In this document: piece after piece, positions 21,718 through 32,207 of the stretch
How positions within the stretch are numbered: position 1 is the first letter of the stretch
How the letters are laid out: each line of letters begins with the position of its first letter
Source: Maniola hyperantus
Taxonomy: Eukaryota > Arthropoda > Insecta > Lepidoptera > Nymphalidae
NCBI RefSeq assembly: GCF_902806685.2
Contig: NC_048552.1
Span: 12,427,662-12,491,661, forward strand
Reading direction: 5' to 3'
DNA: 64,000 bases
The notes under the pieces: model-generated
What the model saw: the letters and a program-made list of their open reading frames with translations, nothing else
The model's database searches: none
What the model was told of the DNA's origin: nothing
Translations under genes and position numbers: made by a program

Positions 21718-22084
21718 GTGGTAGGTATAATGTTGCTAGATCTATGTCACCTATACCCCGTTCATTAGCATCATTCAACGCGCTTTTAGACAATAATGCT
21801 CAATGGGACCCATTTAATGATGGGTCTATAATACTGGTTTGGGAGTTACTGAAGTACGCTGAGAGCATTGCATGAATATGTCATTCAATGTTCTCAGCGT
21901 AGATATTCAAAATTCTTTGATCTTTTATCGTTTTGTATTTTATGTCTTTTTTCTTGTACCTTTATTTGTATTTAAATTTATTATTAATCATCTAGTTAGT
22001 GTAAGTGGCACTGCCGTTCTAATTAGATATAAAATAAATAAAATAAATAAATAAATAATATTATGTTATAGTTCGTGAAGAGTT
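21718..22084. other. Intergenic DNA between the fucosyltransferase genes
   Basis: No element recognised; ends in an (AAAT)n run at 22031-22056. Confidence 0.35.
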
Positions 22085-22209
22085 CGCGACAGGTTGAGAT
22101 GGAAATCGGGGTATGAGGCAGAACCGCACGTCACCCGCACCGGATTAGCGTGGAGGCTATACGGGTGTGCAGCGCATCCCCACCCCGATTGCCATCTCGA
22201 CCTGTCGCG
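22085..22209. mobile_element. MITE with CGCGACAGGT termini
   Basis: CGCGACAGGTTGAGATGG and ATTGCCATCTCGACCTGTCG form inverted ends over about 27 bp; 125 bp in all. Confidence 0.75.
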
Positions 22210-22224
22210 TACTATTGGTACCTA

Positions 22225-22320
22225 CAATTCCGAGTTTGGCCAGCGCGGCGTGGAGGACTATCGCAAAACCAGTCTCATCCTGAGAGGAGACCCGTGCTCA
22301 GTAGTTAGCCGGTGACGGTT
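22225..22320 (+). mobile_element. SINE 3' fragment
   Basis: GGCCAGCGCGGCGTGGAGGA to GTTAGCCGGTGACGG matches the distal part of the SINE at 51091-51408. Confidence 0.5.
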
Positions 22321-22334
22321 TTTTTTTAAAGAAT

Positions 22335-22500
22335 ACCTATTAGCCAAGTTAATTGCTGACTAATATTCCCCTTTCCCCTCCAATTAAGCGTAAAGCTTGT
22401 GATAGTAGTAGGTACGACAATAATGCAACGGGTGGGATTTGAACCGGCGACCTTTCGGTTTTCAGTCCGCTCCTTTAACCGTTGATCTATCGAGGCTCTA
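22335..22500 (-). mobile_element. tRNA-like SINE
   Basis: The minus strand begins AGCCTCGATAGATCAACGG and contains GGTTCAAATCCCACCC (B box), then the CAAGCTTTACGCTTAATTGG body and AAAG-rich tail. A longer-headed sister copy is at 56800-56990. The extra body and tail argue against a functional tRNA gene. Confidence 0.75.
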
Positions 22501-22764
22501 AATGATTGATAATGATGATGATGATGAAGCCTACTTTTTACTAAGCTGTTAGGTACACTAATCGTAACTGTGTGGGGCCAAAGGATTTAGTAAAAACCTC
22601 GATTCCACGCTCGACAAAACCCATTGTTATTCACTGAGCCATCGCGACCGTGACAATAACAAAACAATTAGACACAGTTTTTGTTTCAAGCGCTCAAATG
22701 ATGACCTGTATCCGCGGTCAAGTGAGACGTCGAAATCAGTCTTGTTCTAGGTCTACGTGTATTT

Positions 22765-22885
22765 TTTTTAATAGAGTTAGCGAGCAAACGAGCAAGCAGG
22801 TCACCTAATGTTAATTACCGCCGCCCATGAACATTTGCAGCACCAGAGGAACCGCCGATGTGTTGCCGGCCTTTTAGGAATTTAG
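22765..22885 (-). mobile_element. LINE 3' UTR fragment
   Basis: ACCGCCGCCCATGAACATTTG to TTGCCGGCCTTTTAGGAATTT matches the 3' part of 20534-20965. Confidence 0.6.
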
Positions 22886-22959
22886 TATACTAGACCTTAT
22901 CATTTAATAGTTTTAAATGATGTTTTAAATTAAAACTTTTATGTAAGTCATTGATACTA

Positions 22960-23372
22960 AGGCTCAACTCACACTGGCGTAGCGACGCGACGCGTCATGT
23001 TTTTCCGCCTATTCATTTCTAGTGTTTTATTATCTAAGTACAAATTTGTACTATGTACATAGGAAAGCGCGCGATGACGCGCGCGCGCGCGGTTGTGATG
23101 CGTCAGACGCCGACCACAACGGACGGACGACAGTGCTGAACTACGACGACAATGGACGATGATGATGAATAATTTATTTATTTAGTACAGAAATATGAAT
23201 GTTTGTTTAACGTCAAGGTGAAAGCCTACAGTGATAAAAATTGTAGGAAAAATGCCTGGCAAACTTTGTGATCCGGACGCGCTTACGAGCATCGTCGCAC
23301 GAAGGCGCGCGTTGCCCTGCAAAACATGATGCGTCGCGTCGCTTCGACTCTGCACCAGTGTGAGTTGAGCCT
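22960..23372. mobile_element. 413-bp TIR element with TA duplication
   Basis: AGGCTCAACTCACACTGG and its perfect reverse complement form the ends, with TA on each side (22958-22959 and 23373-23374). GC-rich interior with a GCGCGCGCGCGC run near 23080. No transposase; a Tc1/mariner-type MITE is the simplest reading. Confidence 0.8.
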
Positions 23373-23548
23373 TAGGAGTCTTTTCAGGACACGCGGCGCG
23401 TTGGGCATCGCGAGATTTTATGTCTCACCAACGTTGATAGTATTCGAGTGCCGAAACACTTTAGCGTTATAGTAAACTGGCTCTTAACCGCCTTAAACTA
23501 TATCTTTTTTACTTTTTACTTTGAGAAAGAGTGTGATAGAGAGTGTGA

Positions 23549-23641
23549 TTAGAGTGACATAGGCTACTTTTTATCCCGGAAAATCAAAGAGTTCCCACAG
23601 GATTTTTAAAAAACCTGATTCCACGCGGACATCAGCTATCA
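23549..23641 (-). mobile_element. CCCGCGACTTCG-family fragment
   Basis: GCTACTTTTTATCCCGGAAA to TCCACGCGGACATCAGCTA. Confidence 0.5.
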
Positions 23642-23712
23642 CTTTGAATAAATTTTGACCTTAACTTAGAATTTTAAAAACCATATTTTCTTACTTTCTT
23701 ATTTCTTTGAAA

Positions 23713-23983
23713 TTATCTACAGTTCATCTTATACCGTTCACCATTCCACCACGTCCGAAAATCACTCCACACACTAAGTTCCGCCAACTTCTCTTCGTTG
23801 TTCATCATTTCACACAGCTTGCAAATGTCCTCTTCCTGGGACGTCTCCTTGTACACGTAGTGGTTCCTCCAACGGAAGAAGTCGTGGTATTTGGAGGTGT
23901 TGCCTATTATCTCGCTCATTTGACGTGCTAGCTCTTTCACGCCGAGCTCCCTCGCGTCTAGGTAACTGCCTGGTGGAAGGAAT
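23713..23983 (-). CDS. FucT-2 exon 2
   Basis: Acceptor TTGTTCCAG|A. Encodes FLPPGSYLDARELG through WWNGERYKMNCR and the stop TAA (plus-strand 23713-23715). Confidence 0.93.
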
Positions 23984-26900
23984 CTGGAACAAGACAAAAT
24001 AAATTTTTTAGACAGAAGCAAGAGTCACTCACACAAAAAAAAATTAAGAATGTAGAAAAAGTAATAAAACAATTAAAATGGAGATGGTCAGGGCACATGA
24101 TAAGAGATGATATAGAAAAATGGACCATAAAAGTTCTAGACTGGTACCCCAGAAACAAAAAGAGAAGAAGGGGGAGACAATTTAAAAGGTGGGAGGATGA
24201 CATTAGAAACTTGGTTGGTGGTATGTGAACAAGGTTAGCCAGAAATAGAACCATTTGGAAAAGTTTAGAGTAGGCCTATGTCGATGGACACGCAGAACAT
24301 AAAATATGAAACAAAAATGTTAATGTTATGTAAATAATCCTTACTGCAATAATTTTAAGTAGGTATTCAGTACATTATTTACCTAGCAATAAGAAAAACC
24401 TGTAAATACTTAACACTGCAATAAAGGCTCTTTTTATTATTTTATTTTATTTATTTAAGAGTCACTTTGCAGATTGGCCATGGAAGAAAATCCGCCAAAA
24501 AAAACCGACAAAAGGGCGAGTCAGGCTCGCGCAGCGAGGGTTCCTTTACTTTACTTCCAGTACAAATTACTAGTCGTGCACAGACACACTACACAATACA
24601 CATTAGATTCAGTCGAAACAAAGCCTACTTTGTACAGTTACCTATTTACGCCGCTTAAAAAACCATTAGTGTGATATATTTCAGACAACCTTGTGGTATA
24701 ATCATTTATTATAATAAGGTACATTAGGTAACGAGTTTCTATTCATAAATATCAAATTACTAGACGATGCCCGCGACTTCGTCGGCGTGGACGGTACTTA
24801 GGTAGGTTTTTTGAAAAGCCTGTACCTAATGCTTTCGATATTTATATCTTATATAAATAGCTTACCTACCTATGTAAATAAATAATAATAAGTAATAATT
24901 AATTATTTGTTAGCTTACGGCCGAAATTAATAAATGTCGATCTAGGTAAGTAGGTGCCCGTAATATGTCGATAGGTTTTTTGAAAAGACCGGTGTCGATC
25001 CTATTTTAGTTTTTTTTTTTTTTGTTCTTCTGGCTTTACACAGATTAGCCAATGTCAGGTTTCGTTATTATTTAGGTATAAAGTCCGGCAAAAAGCTAAT
25101 GCGCGTGGGCGCCATCGTAGTGACGTCAGCACTAGACTGAAGTTTCGAGCTGATGGTGTATTTTTATTTCGGCTGACGTCAAAATGATGTCTTTTCGATG
25201 TTAATGAGATATGGGTCCAGCGCAATAGCAATTTGCGGGACTTATACGGTTTATGTAGGCACTAATTGGTACCTTTGGTGCTACCTAAAGTGACCGAACT
25301 ATAATCTAAATATAGGCATAACAGGAAAAGGTGACTGACTGATTTATCAACGCACAGCTCAAACTACTGGACGTATCGGGCTCAAATTTGGCATGCAGAT
25401 AGCTATTATGACGTAGGTATCTGCTAAGAAAGGATTTTTGAAAATTCAACCCTAGGGGTAATAGGAGAATGAAATTTGTGTAGTCCACGCGGACGAAGTC
25501 GCGAGCATAAGCTAGTGATCTATACGCAAGAGAATAAACGTCCAATAAGAAATGCGTAGGTGTGCACTAGCCACTAGGTGCCAGTTACCACAAAATGTAA
25601 TTTATGATTTACTAGGTAATCGATACTACTGATAAAGAAACTAAGTAGGTATAAATTTCTGATAGCTGTAAGTTTTAAATCATAAAATCTGCCTACCAAT
25701 AGATAGTAAGTAGGTACGTATTGGGTACAATCCTTATTATAAATGAGAAAGTGTGTTTGTTTGTTGGTTTGTCCTTCAATCATGTCACACCGGTGCAACG
25801 AATTGACGTGTTTTTTTCCATGGGTATAGATAAAGACCTGGAGAGTGACATAGGCTACTTTTTATCCCAGAAAATCAAAGAGTGCCCGCGGGATTTTTAA
25901 AAACCTAATTCCACGCGGACGAAGTCGCTGGCATCAGCTAGTGTATATTGTATAATAATCATTATACATACAACAGCGTGACATGAGACCACATGAGACA
26001 TCGCTGGCAAGTGGCATAGTGACATAAGGCCCAGTCTCAACGAAAAACCAGCCAAGGGCAAGTCAGACTAGCGCACCGAGGGTTCCGTAATACAGTCGTA
26101 TTTTTTCGAAATTTTGTACGATAAATAGAATAGAATATGTTTATATTCAAGTAGACTCAAATCAGAAACGATTATGCATATAAATAAATAAAAATCTGTT
26201 TTAGAATGTACAGGCAAAGCCCTTTTATATGATATCCCACTAATCTTGCTTTGAAAGTTGAAAATACTAATTATTTGTTCATGAACTCATTTGATTTTTT
26301 TCCACAAATTCACGATTTTCGGATTTTTCCCCTTACGTGTACTATAAGACCACGGAACAGAAAAAAGACCTACCTACCTGCCAAATTTCATGATTCTAGG
26401 TCAACGGGAAAAACCCACTACCCTCTAGGTTTCTTGACCGATAGACAGACAACCAAAGTGATCCTTTTTCCTTTTGAGATACGGAACCCTAAAAACCAAT
26501 AGTCACTGGGGTCCCAAGGTGCTGGAATGGCAACCTCGCTATGGACAGCGTTGGCACTCAGGCACCATACGTCAACACTGAAACGACTAACGAGTCGCAA
26601 AAAGCTGCTGGATTCAGGCAGCGCAAGACCGTGGCGTGTGGATGTTCCTACGAGGCTTTTGTACGGACGAAATTAAAATTACCTGGAGTAATTTGCCGCA
26701 CCAAAAACGATGGGCACAGCATAATTTTTCAGAGCTACCAACAGCTTCTCCGTCACGTAGTCCTCAGCGAACGAATTCTCAAACGACAAATAAAAGTAGT
26801 AATCATCTTCTATCTTCTTAAAGCAAGTGTGTGTTTCACTCTTCGGGCAAGTCATTGTGCCACACTTCCCATAGATATCTACTGTCCACCCATAGCTCAC

Positions 26901-27599
26901 TAGCTCCTTCTGTAGCTCATCCACGTATATCTCTCTCTGACTTTTAGTGTTGCAATGTGATACCAACCACGCTGCAGCTTTAGATTTACTCGACAGCTTG
27001 ACCTTTAGCTCTTCATTAATTGGGTTTAATTCAGGCCACTTCATGTCTATCGCGGGACCGATTACATTCCCTTTCAAATCGAATATAGTTATGTATCCCC
27101 AACGAAAATCCGAGTCGAGTTTATAAGTCCAGGTCCAGTTGAAAAACCCGTCGAGGACTTCGTCGCACGCAGGGAAATTATCTGGTGACTCCATTGCTCC
27201 CAATATGTATTTCTGTTTAAATGATCGGTTGGAAGGGAATTGAAATGGCCATAGATTAATGACGTCCCGACCGTTGAATGCGATCGCATCGAAATCGGAC
27301 TGCTCGATAAAGTAATCTCTATTATCCGTAACGAAACAGTTGTTGTATTTACACTTCTTCTTTATAAACATTGAATTCCCTTCGCCCATGAAATCGAATG
27401 GCGCGCTGAACCTTCGCGTCCATTGGAGTATGTACTTTATTTTCTTATGATTAAGGTACGATATGTCCTTCCTCTGTATTCTTATTTGATACAGTTTCTC
27501 GTTGTAAGTGTAAAGGAGGAAAATCGCGTAAATTGTGATGCCTAGAATGATCATACGAGAAGCATTCACACTTAGCACGTAACACATATTCGATAACAT
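23713..27599 (-). CDS. Alpha-(1,3)-fucosyltransferase C-like (GT10), paralogue 2
   Basis: Two exons on the minus strand, 27599-26683 and 23983-23713, join through AG|A (arginine) to 395 aa. The product should be a Golgi type II GT10 enzyme using GDP-fucose. Residues 16-32 (MIILGITIYAIFLLYTY) are the anchor. The core motifs match paralogue 1: FFNWTWTYK, then FENSFAEDYVTEKL, YAVPIVFGAANYSR, FLPPGSYLDA, FFRWRNHY and a CKLC pair. The intron interrupts the same codon in the same phase, but is 2.7 kb here against 0.8 kb in paralogue 1 because of repeat insertions. Reading frames are intact. The two genes converge, so an inverted duplication is likely; similarity is high along the whole length by eye. 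The acceptor sugar is unknown. Confidence 0.95.
24020..24300 (+). mobile_element. LINE 3' end inside the FucT-2 intron, antisense
   Basis: Translates in part to KQLKWRWSGHMIRDD and RRRGRQFKRWEDDIRN, the 'RW.GH..R..D..W' tail of RTE-like reverse transcriptases, then a broken frame and a TAGAGTAGGCCTATGTCGATGG end. Confidence 0.7.
24478..24546 (+). mobile_element. GGTTCCG-type fragment
   Basis: AAAAAACCGACAAAAGGGCGAG to GCGAGGGTTCC; only the head. Confidence 0.4.
24762..24825 (+). mobile_element. CCCGCGACTTCG-family head fragment
   Basis: CTAGACGATGCCCGCGACTT and GGACGGTACTTAGGTAGG only. Confidence 0.45.
24830..25300. other. AT-rich intron DNA of FucT-2
   Basis: Nothing recognised apart from a poly-T run at 25012-25025. 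TTAATGAGATATGGGTCCAGCG near 25199 recurs as a scrap at 33240-33290 in AP3B1. Confidence 0.35.
25305..25518 (-). mobile_element. CCCGCGACTTCG-family element
   Basis: GGTGACTGACTGATTTATC start and GACGAAGTCGCGAGCATAAG end. Confidence 0.65.
25733..25943 (-). mobile_element. CCCGCGACTTCG-family element
   Basis: TTATAAATGAGAAAGTGTG start, GGCTACTTTTTATCCCAG, and GACGAAGTCGCTGGCATCAG end. Confidence 0.65.
26040..26496 (+). mobile_element. GGTTCCG-type element with small insertions
   Basis: AAAAACCAGCCAAGGGCAAG to TACGGAACCCTAAAAACC. A GAATAGAATATG piece is inserted at about 26125-26170. Confidence 0.7.
26500..26650 (+). mobile_element. LINE 3' region scrap
   Basis: TGGGGTCCCAAGGTGCTGGAAT through CAGGCAGCGCAAGACCGTGG, similar in part to 11712-11735. 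It ends about 30 bp from the exon 1 splice donor of FucT-2. Confidence 0.45.
26683..27599 (-). CDS. FucT-2 exon 1
   Basis: Start ATG at 27599-27597, donor TACTCCAG|GTAATT. Residues 1-305 plus two bases; carries the anchor and the main catalytic motifs. Confidence 0.93.
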
Positions 27600-28627
27600 G
27601 TTCAGTCATCGATTACTTTGTAGAACTTTTATCTATTAGCGATTACTCATTGTCAGTTTTTAAAGCAAACTAAGAACCAAGAGGCCTACTTAACATTCGG
27701 TCTCGATACAAAAATAAACAGTCTATAAATTAGAAGCTCTTTTAAATAAAATTATTAATTGCGTACTTTCTCTAATAATATTACGCTGTTATAGACAACA
27801 CAATTTTAGGTCTCCGAATTACTCATTTCAATGTAGGTAGGTACCTAAAGTAAATTCGTTTTAATTTTTTGTCTGCTTACACCTCACTTTGAAGAAGATT
27901 TTTTTATTGCAATCCAAGAATAAATGTCACTGCACTAGAAACTAACCAACTCAAAACAACAACACCGCACGGCGCGCACCAGTCGTCGTCAACTTAAATT
28001 ACGAACACCTCCTAGTCATCAATACCTCAAATCTTATCAATACGTTTATCTACCTATCTATACATACTAGGGCTTATTATACCTAAATGCGGAAGTGTGT
28101 CTGTCTATACCTTTATACGACTCTACGGTTTTTTTTAATTTATTGATCACGGAAATTTCATAAAATACACAGTTCGCCACCCTCTAGAAACTGTTGAAGT
28201 GTATGTGAGGATGGCGAGTTCGCGTTATGCAAATTTAATAAAATGTAAATAAAAACAGCTGTTTATGCATATTTATATATATAAATATCGTGTCCTAGAC
28301 CTAGACTAGGCATCCAAAGAGGCACCTAGATCTAGGAAGAGCCTCTCACAATTTCTTATAAAAATCGCTCTTTTACTGTAGGTATTTAGCAGAGTTACCT
28401 ATTAGGAGTAATAGAGTACCTATAACAATAAAACGGCAATTTCATACTTTAACCCCTATTATTTATAATATTTCCCTTATAATAAAATCATAATAAACAA
28501 CTAAGTGAGAACTATACCTACACAATAATTATTATTGCCGATTTTACAGCAGAGCTGTTTAAAGTACAGATAGGTATGAATTATGACCAGCAAAATTAGT
28601 ATGTACTTCCTACCTACCTACCTAGGT
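27600..28627. other. Upstream region of FucT-2, AT-rich
   Basis: Presumably holds the promoter of the minus-strand fucosyltransferase; no element or exon recognised. A (TATC/CTAC)-rich stretch lies around 28050. Confidence 0.35.
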
Positions 28628-28629
28628 GC

Positions 28630-28880
28630 TTCATCATCATCATGATCAACCCATCGTCGGCTCACTACAGAGTACGGGTCTCCTCTCAGAGTGAGAAGGG
28701 TTTTGGCCTCTTTCACGCTGGCCATGTGCGGATTGATAGACTTCGCACGCCTTTGAGAAAATTATGGAGAACTCTCAGGCATGCAGGTTTCCTCACGATG
28801 TTTTCCTTCACCGTTAAAGCAAGTGATATTTAATTATTTAAAACGCACATAACTCTGAAAAGTTTGAGGTGCGTGCCCAC
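28630..28880 (-). mobile_element. SINE of the TAGCCAAGTGGTTAGGA family, headless
   Basis: On the plus strand it begins with the (ATC)n tail CATCATCATGATCAACCC, then GTCGGCTCACTACAGAGTAC and AACGCACATAACTCTGAAAAG. The tRNA-like head is missing. Confidence 0.65.
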
Positions 28881-29191
28881 TGATGTAAGACGACGCAGCG
28901 ACACCGCTCCGGCGCCGCACCGCCGTAACGCATCGTGTGCCCTCGCTCTTAGGCAGAGATCTATAGAGAGCAGTTTGACAAGAGTTTGACTTTGCTCAGA
29001 CTACTAGTAAAGAATCTAAAGATTGAGTTAAAACGAGACAGACTTATGTGAGCTGAGGTCATGGCTGAGGTAAAAGAAAATCTACAATGGCAGCACTGTG
29101 AAGTAAATATTCAAACAAGTGAACAAAAGGTTAGTTCCGATTTTCGCCACGCGCCAAGATAGCATTTCACACTATAAGTCTGTACTGTAGG

Positions 29192-29583
29192 CGTAGATAG
29201 AGTAATAAAGGTAGATACAGGAAAGATTGCTTTCTCATTCACACTAAAAAGATAAAGTTACTAATGTGATAAACAGAGACGCAGCTAACCTATTTTTTGT
29301 CCCTTATCGTGTAACTGGTTTTTTTCAAGAATACATACAAGGAATGCAACTTTAGTTACAAAACAAACTTTGAGAATTCGAAGGCGTAATTATTGTATTT
29401 CTCATTAGTTATTTACTTGTTTTCACATAAAAAACGTTTAATACAAATATTGTTGATCGGTTAATACAAATATTGACTACTAAACAATGGTAATAATTGT
29501 CGTGTTATTCATCGTTACGTCGTGCTATCGCAATCTCATACGCGGTTACACAGTACTTCAATCTACCTTTATTACTCTATCCA
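29192..29583. mobile_element. MITE, second copy of the FucT-1 intron element
   Basis: Ends GTAGATAGAGTAATAAAGG and CCTTTATTACTCTATCCAC. Uninterrupted except for a short direct repeat of GTTTAATACAAATATTG-like sequence near 29440-29475. This copy shows what the element at 13842-14319 looked like before its SINE insertion. Confidence 0.75.
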
Positions 29584-30214
29584 CGACTGTAAGCCGATTG
29601 GATTGAGTACTGTGAAGTGTCAACTTGGTGTCTAATGTCAATCCGATTGCGAATCGACTGCATCTATCATTTAATGACAGCATCAATGTCAAAATATGGT
29701 TTTCCTATCACGGTTCGGTGAGACAGTCCATAAAGGATAGATGTGGACAAAAAAATGTTTTGACAGTTCATTTACACTATCGATAAAATTTATTGTATGA
29801 AAAATGCTATTGCGGACGCGTTTTGAAGTTTGATGTCATATAAGAACCTCGACAAATGTTACGTCAAATGAGGTTTTCATTGAAACAACTCGAGAGGTGT
29901 TTTTATCAGTGACATAAGCTATCCGCAAATCGTTTTACTACTTATATTAATTAAAATAAAGTTATGAAAGGGATTAAAAAAGGCTATAGTAATTCTTCTG
30001 CTAGATAAGAAATCAATTATTAATTTTAGAAGCTAGTATAATAGTATAAAAGTATTTTTAGATTAATGTAAGTCTCATAAGTACTTTTAAAAGAATATGT
30101 GATGACTCTTTCATTAGTAGGTTTGATGCACAGAGTACATTAAATATAGAGGTATACTAACACTGAGAAATGAGAATCACAGAGTACTTTTTACACGCAC
30201 CTATAACTTCTTGG
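29584..30214. other. Intergenic DNA
   Basis: No exon or named element; moderately AT-rich. Confidence 0.35.
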
Positions 30215-30645
30215 AGAACAGTTATGTGCATTTTAACTAAATAATTAAATATCATTGCTTTAACGGTGATGGAAAACATCGTGTGGAAACCTGCATGCCT
30301 GAGAGTTCTCCAAAATGTTATCGAAGGTGTGTGAAGTGAAGTCTACCAATCCGCATTTGGCCAGCATGGAAGACTATGGCCAAAACTCTTCTCACACTCA
30401 AGAGAACCGTACTCTATAGTGAGCCAGCGACAAGCTGAACATAATAGTATACCTTTGACTCCTTTGAGAACAATATGGAGAACTCTCAGGCATGCAGATT
30501 TCCTCATGATATTTCCTTCACCGCTAAATCAAGTTAAGTATAATTAATTGTTTAAAACGCACATAACTCTTAGAGATGCGTACCTAGAATTGAACCCCCA
30601 ACCTTCAATTATTCAGAGGTGGACATCCTAACCACTAGGCTCTTC
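30215..30645. mobile_element. Inverted pair of SINEs, tail to tail
   Basis: 30215-30450 is a plus copy (TTTAACGGTGATGGAAAACA to GTGAGCCAGCGACAAG) and 30453-30645 a minus copy (GAGAACAATATGGAGAACTC to ATCCTAACCACTAGGCTC). Together they could fold into a hairpin. Confidence 0.65.
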
Positions 30646-30839
30646 GGGGAACTTGTCCAAAAGTCAAATCATTTTCTGATTTAATTGATTTAGCTTTAGA
30701 AATTACTTTGGAATTTAAATTATTTAGGCAAATAAAACAACAGTTTGATGATTTTTTATGTATTCTTTTATTAAAGTAGATTAGATTCTGACATTTTAAT
30801 TATATCACCATCTGCTTCTTATAAATCTAATCTGGCACC

Positions 30840-31575
30840 GTTCATTATTTTATTTGTCTCTGCACGGGGTCCAAGAGCTCGAGTTCACAACATATCCCAA
30901 TCCATATCTTTGTCAGGATGAAGAAATGAATGCAGCACTGTATCACCTTTGCCTGAAAAAAAATTATGATAACTGAGTAAGTGACCACTGACTGTGTTGC
31001 TTAATCTATACCACTAGGCACTACCAGCTTCTGTTTAGGTATGACGTTGTCTGCGAAGACTTTAGAATCAGTGTATATGGTATCTTTGTTACTAATTTAG
31101 CTAATCCAAATTGTTTCTTTAAATATTTGTGGTGCGAAGGAGTAAGAAACATCCAAACTTTCATATGAAGAGCAACGTTTTAGGCAGCTCTAGATACATA
31201 ACGAAACATACTCGAGAAAGCACTTGTAGTGTGGAGGTACTTACTATGAAGTCATAACCACCAGTAGCAATGGACTCAATTTGTATAATAGGTACTTTAT
31301 GAAACGCTGTTAAAACTCCTCTAACTTTTCGGAGTTTAATACCATTGTAACAACTAAATATCACTTGCTTAGCTGTGAAGGAAAAGGAAGATCGTGAGGA
31401 AACCCGCATGAGAGCCTTTACTTGTATTGAATGATAACGTTTGTTAACTTACGAGTTCTAACTTCCAAGCAGCCACAGTCCGTCAATAAGGGTCCCAATA
31501 CTTAGGCAAATCAGTGCCCAGGCATTTGCGTATAAGTTCAGTGAGAAAAACTAAGTCTCCGGAGTCCGAGGAGCA
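30840..31575 (-). other. Possible decayed or non-coding spliced transcript, minus strand
   Basis: Three exon-like blocks on the minus strand: a block around 31560-31454 whose translation runs FLTELIRKCLGTDLPKYWDPY then stop, with a GTAAGT after it; 31306-31245 (FHKVPIIQIESIATGGYDFI) between an AG and a GTAAGT; and 30952-30885 after TTTTTTTTCAG (GKGDTVLHSFLHPDKDMDWD then ML and stop). AATAAA follows at 30858-30853. The phases do not join cleanly and the first block has an in-frame stop. I recognise no family, so a pseudogene, a non-coding transcript or chance are all possible. Confidence 0.2.
31313..31420 (+). mobile_element. SINE fragment
   Basis: CTCTAACTTTTCGGAGTTTA to ATCGTGAGGAAACCCGCATG, the middle of the SINE seen whole at 51091-51408. 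Confidence 0.5.
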
Positions 31576-32100
31576 AGCAAAGTTGCAGAATTAATCACAA
31601 AAAACAAACGCGTAAACTAAGGAAAAACAACAAAAAATTGTACTTTGTGGTCTGGGGTTCTAAATAGTTACCACAGACTAACTACTTATTTGTAATAAGT
31701 AACGTAGCCAAATTTAGAAGACTGTTATGTCCATGTAAATTGCTAGATTACCAAGTGATTACCGTAGATATTCGATTTAGTCGGGTTATAAATAGGTCCG
31801 TGCTACCAATACGTCATCAAAATGTCGATAATGACCAAATGCGATATAGTGCATTAGTCGTCCGCGATAGCAAATTTATCAACTGTAACGATCACGATTC
31901 TTAAGGATATTTCTATTGCGATGTCACATGTCAGTTTACGGCAATCGGCCGGCTGACATTGACAGCATTGACTTAACAATGTCATTAGCTAGTGTCAAAA
32001 TACGTCAACACAACATTGAGCCTGAGGATGCAATTTTACCGAATATTTTGAGTTTTTAAAATCAATTTAATTAGAAAGTGAATAGGTATTTGCCATCGAA
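31576..32100 (+). promoter_or_regulatory. Upstream region of AP3B1
   Basis: The 500 bp before the ATG at 32101 contain no repeat I can name and should include the promoter and 5' UTR. No TATA box is obvious at a useful distance, so the start of transcription cannot be placed. Confidence 0.35.
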
Positions 32101-32207
32101 ATGTCGAGCACGACTTCCTACAATAATGATAAGGTGGTCCAGGGGGAAGTGGAGTACCCGGTCACTGATCCTGCATCAGGAGCGTTCTTCCAACCGGATT
32201 ATAAGAA
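32101..32207 (+). CDS. AP3B1: AP3B1 exon 1
   Basis: ATG in the context CGAAATGTCG; encodes residues 1-35 of the variable N-terminus. Donor AAGAA|GTAAGTG leaves phase 2. Confidence 0.88.
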
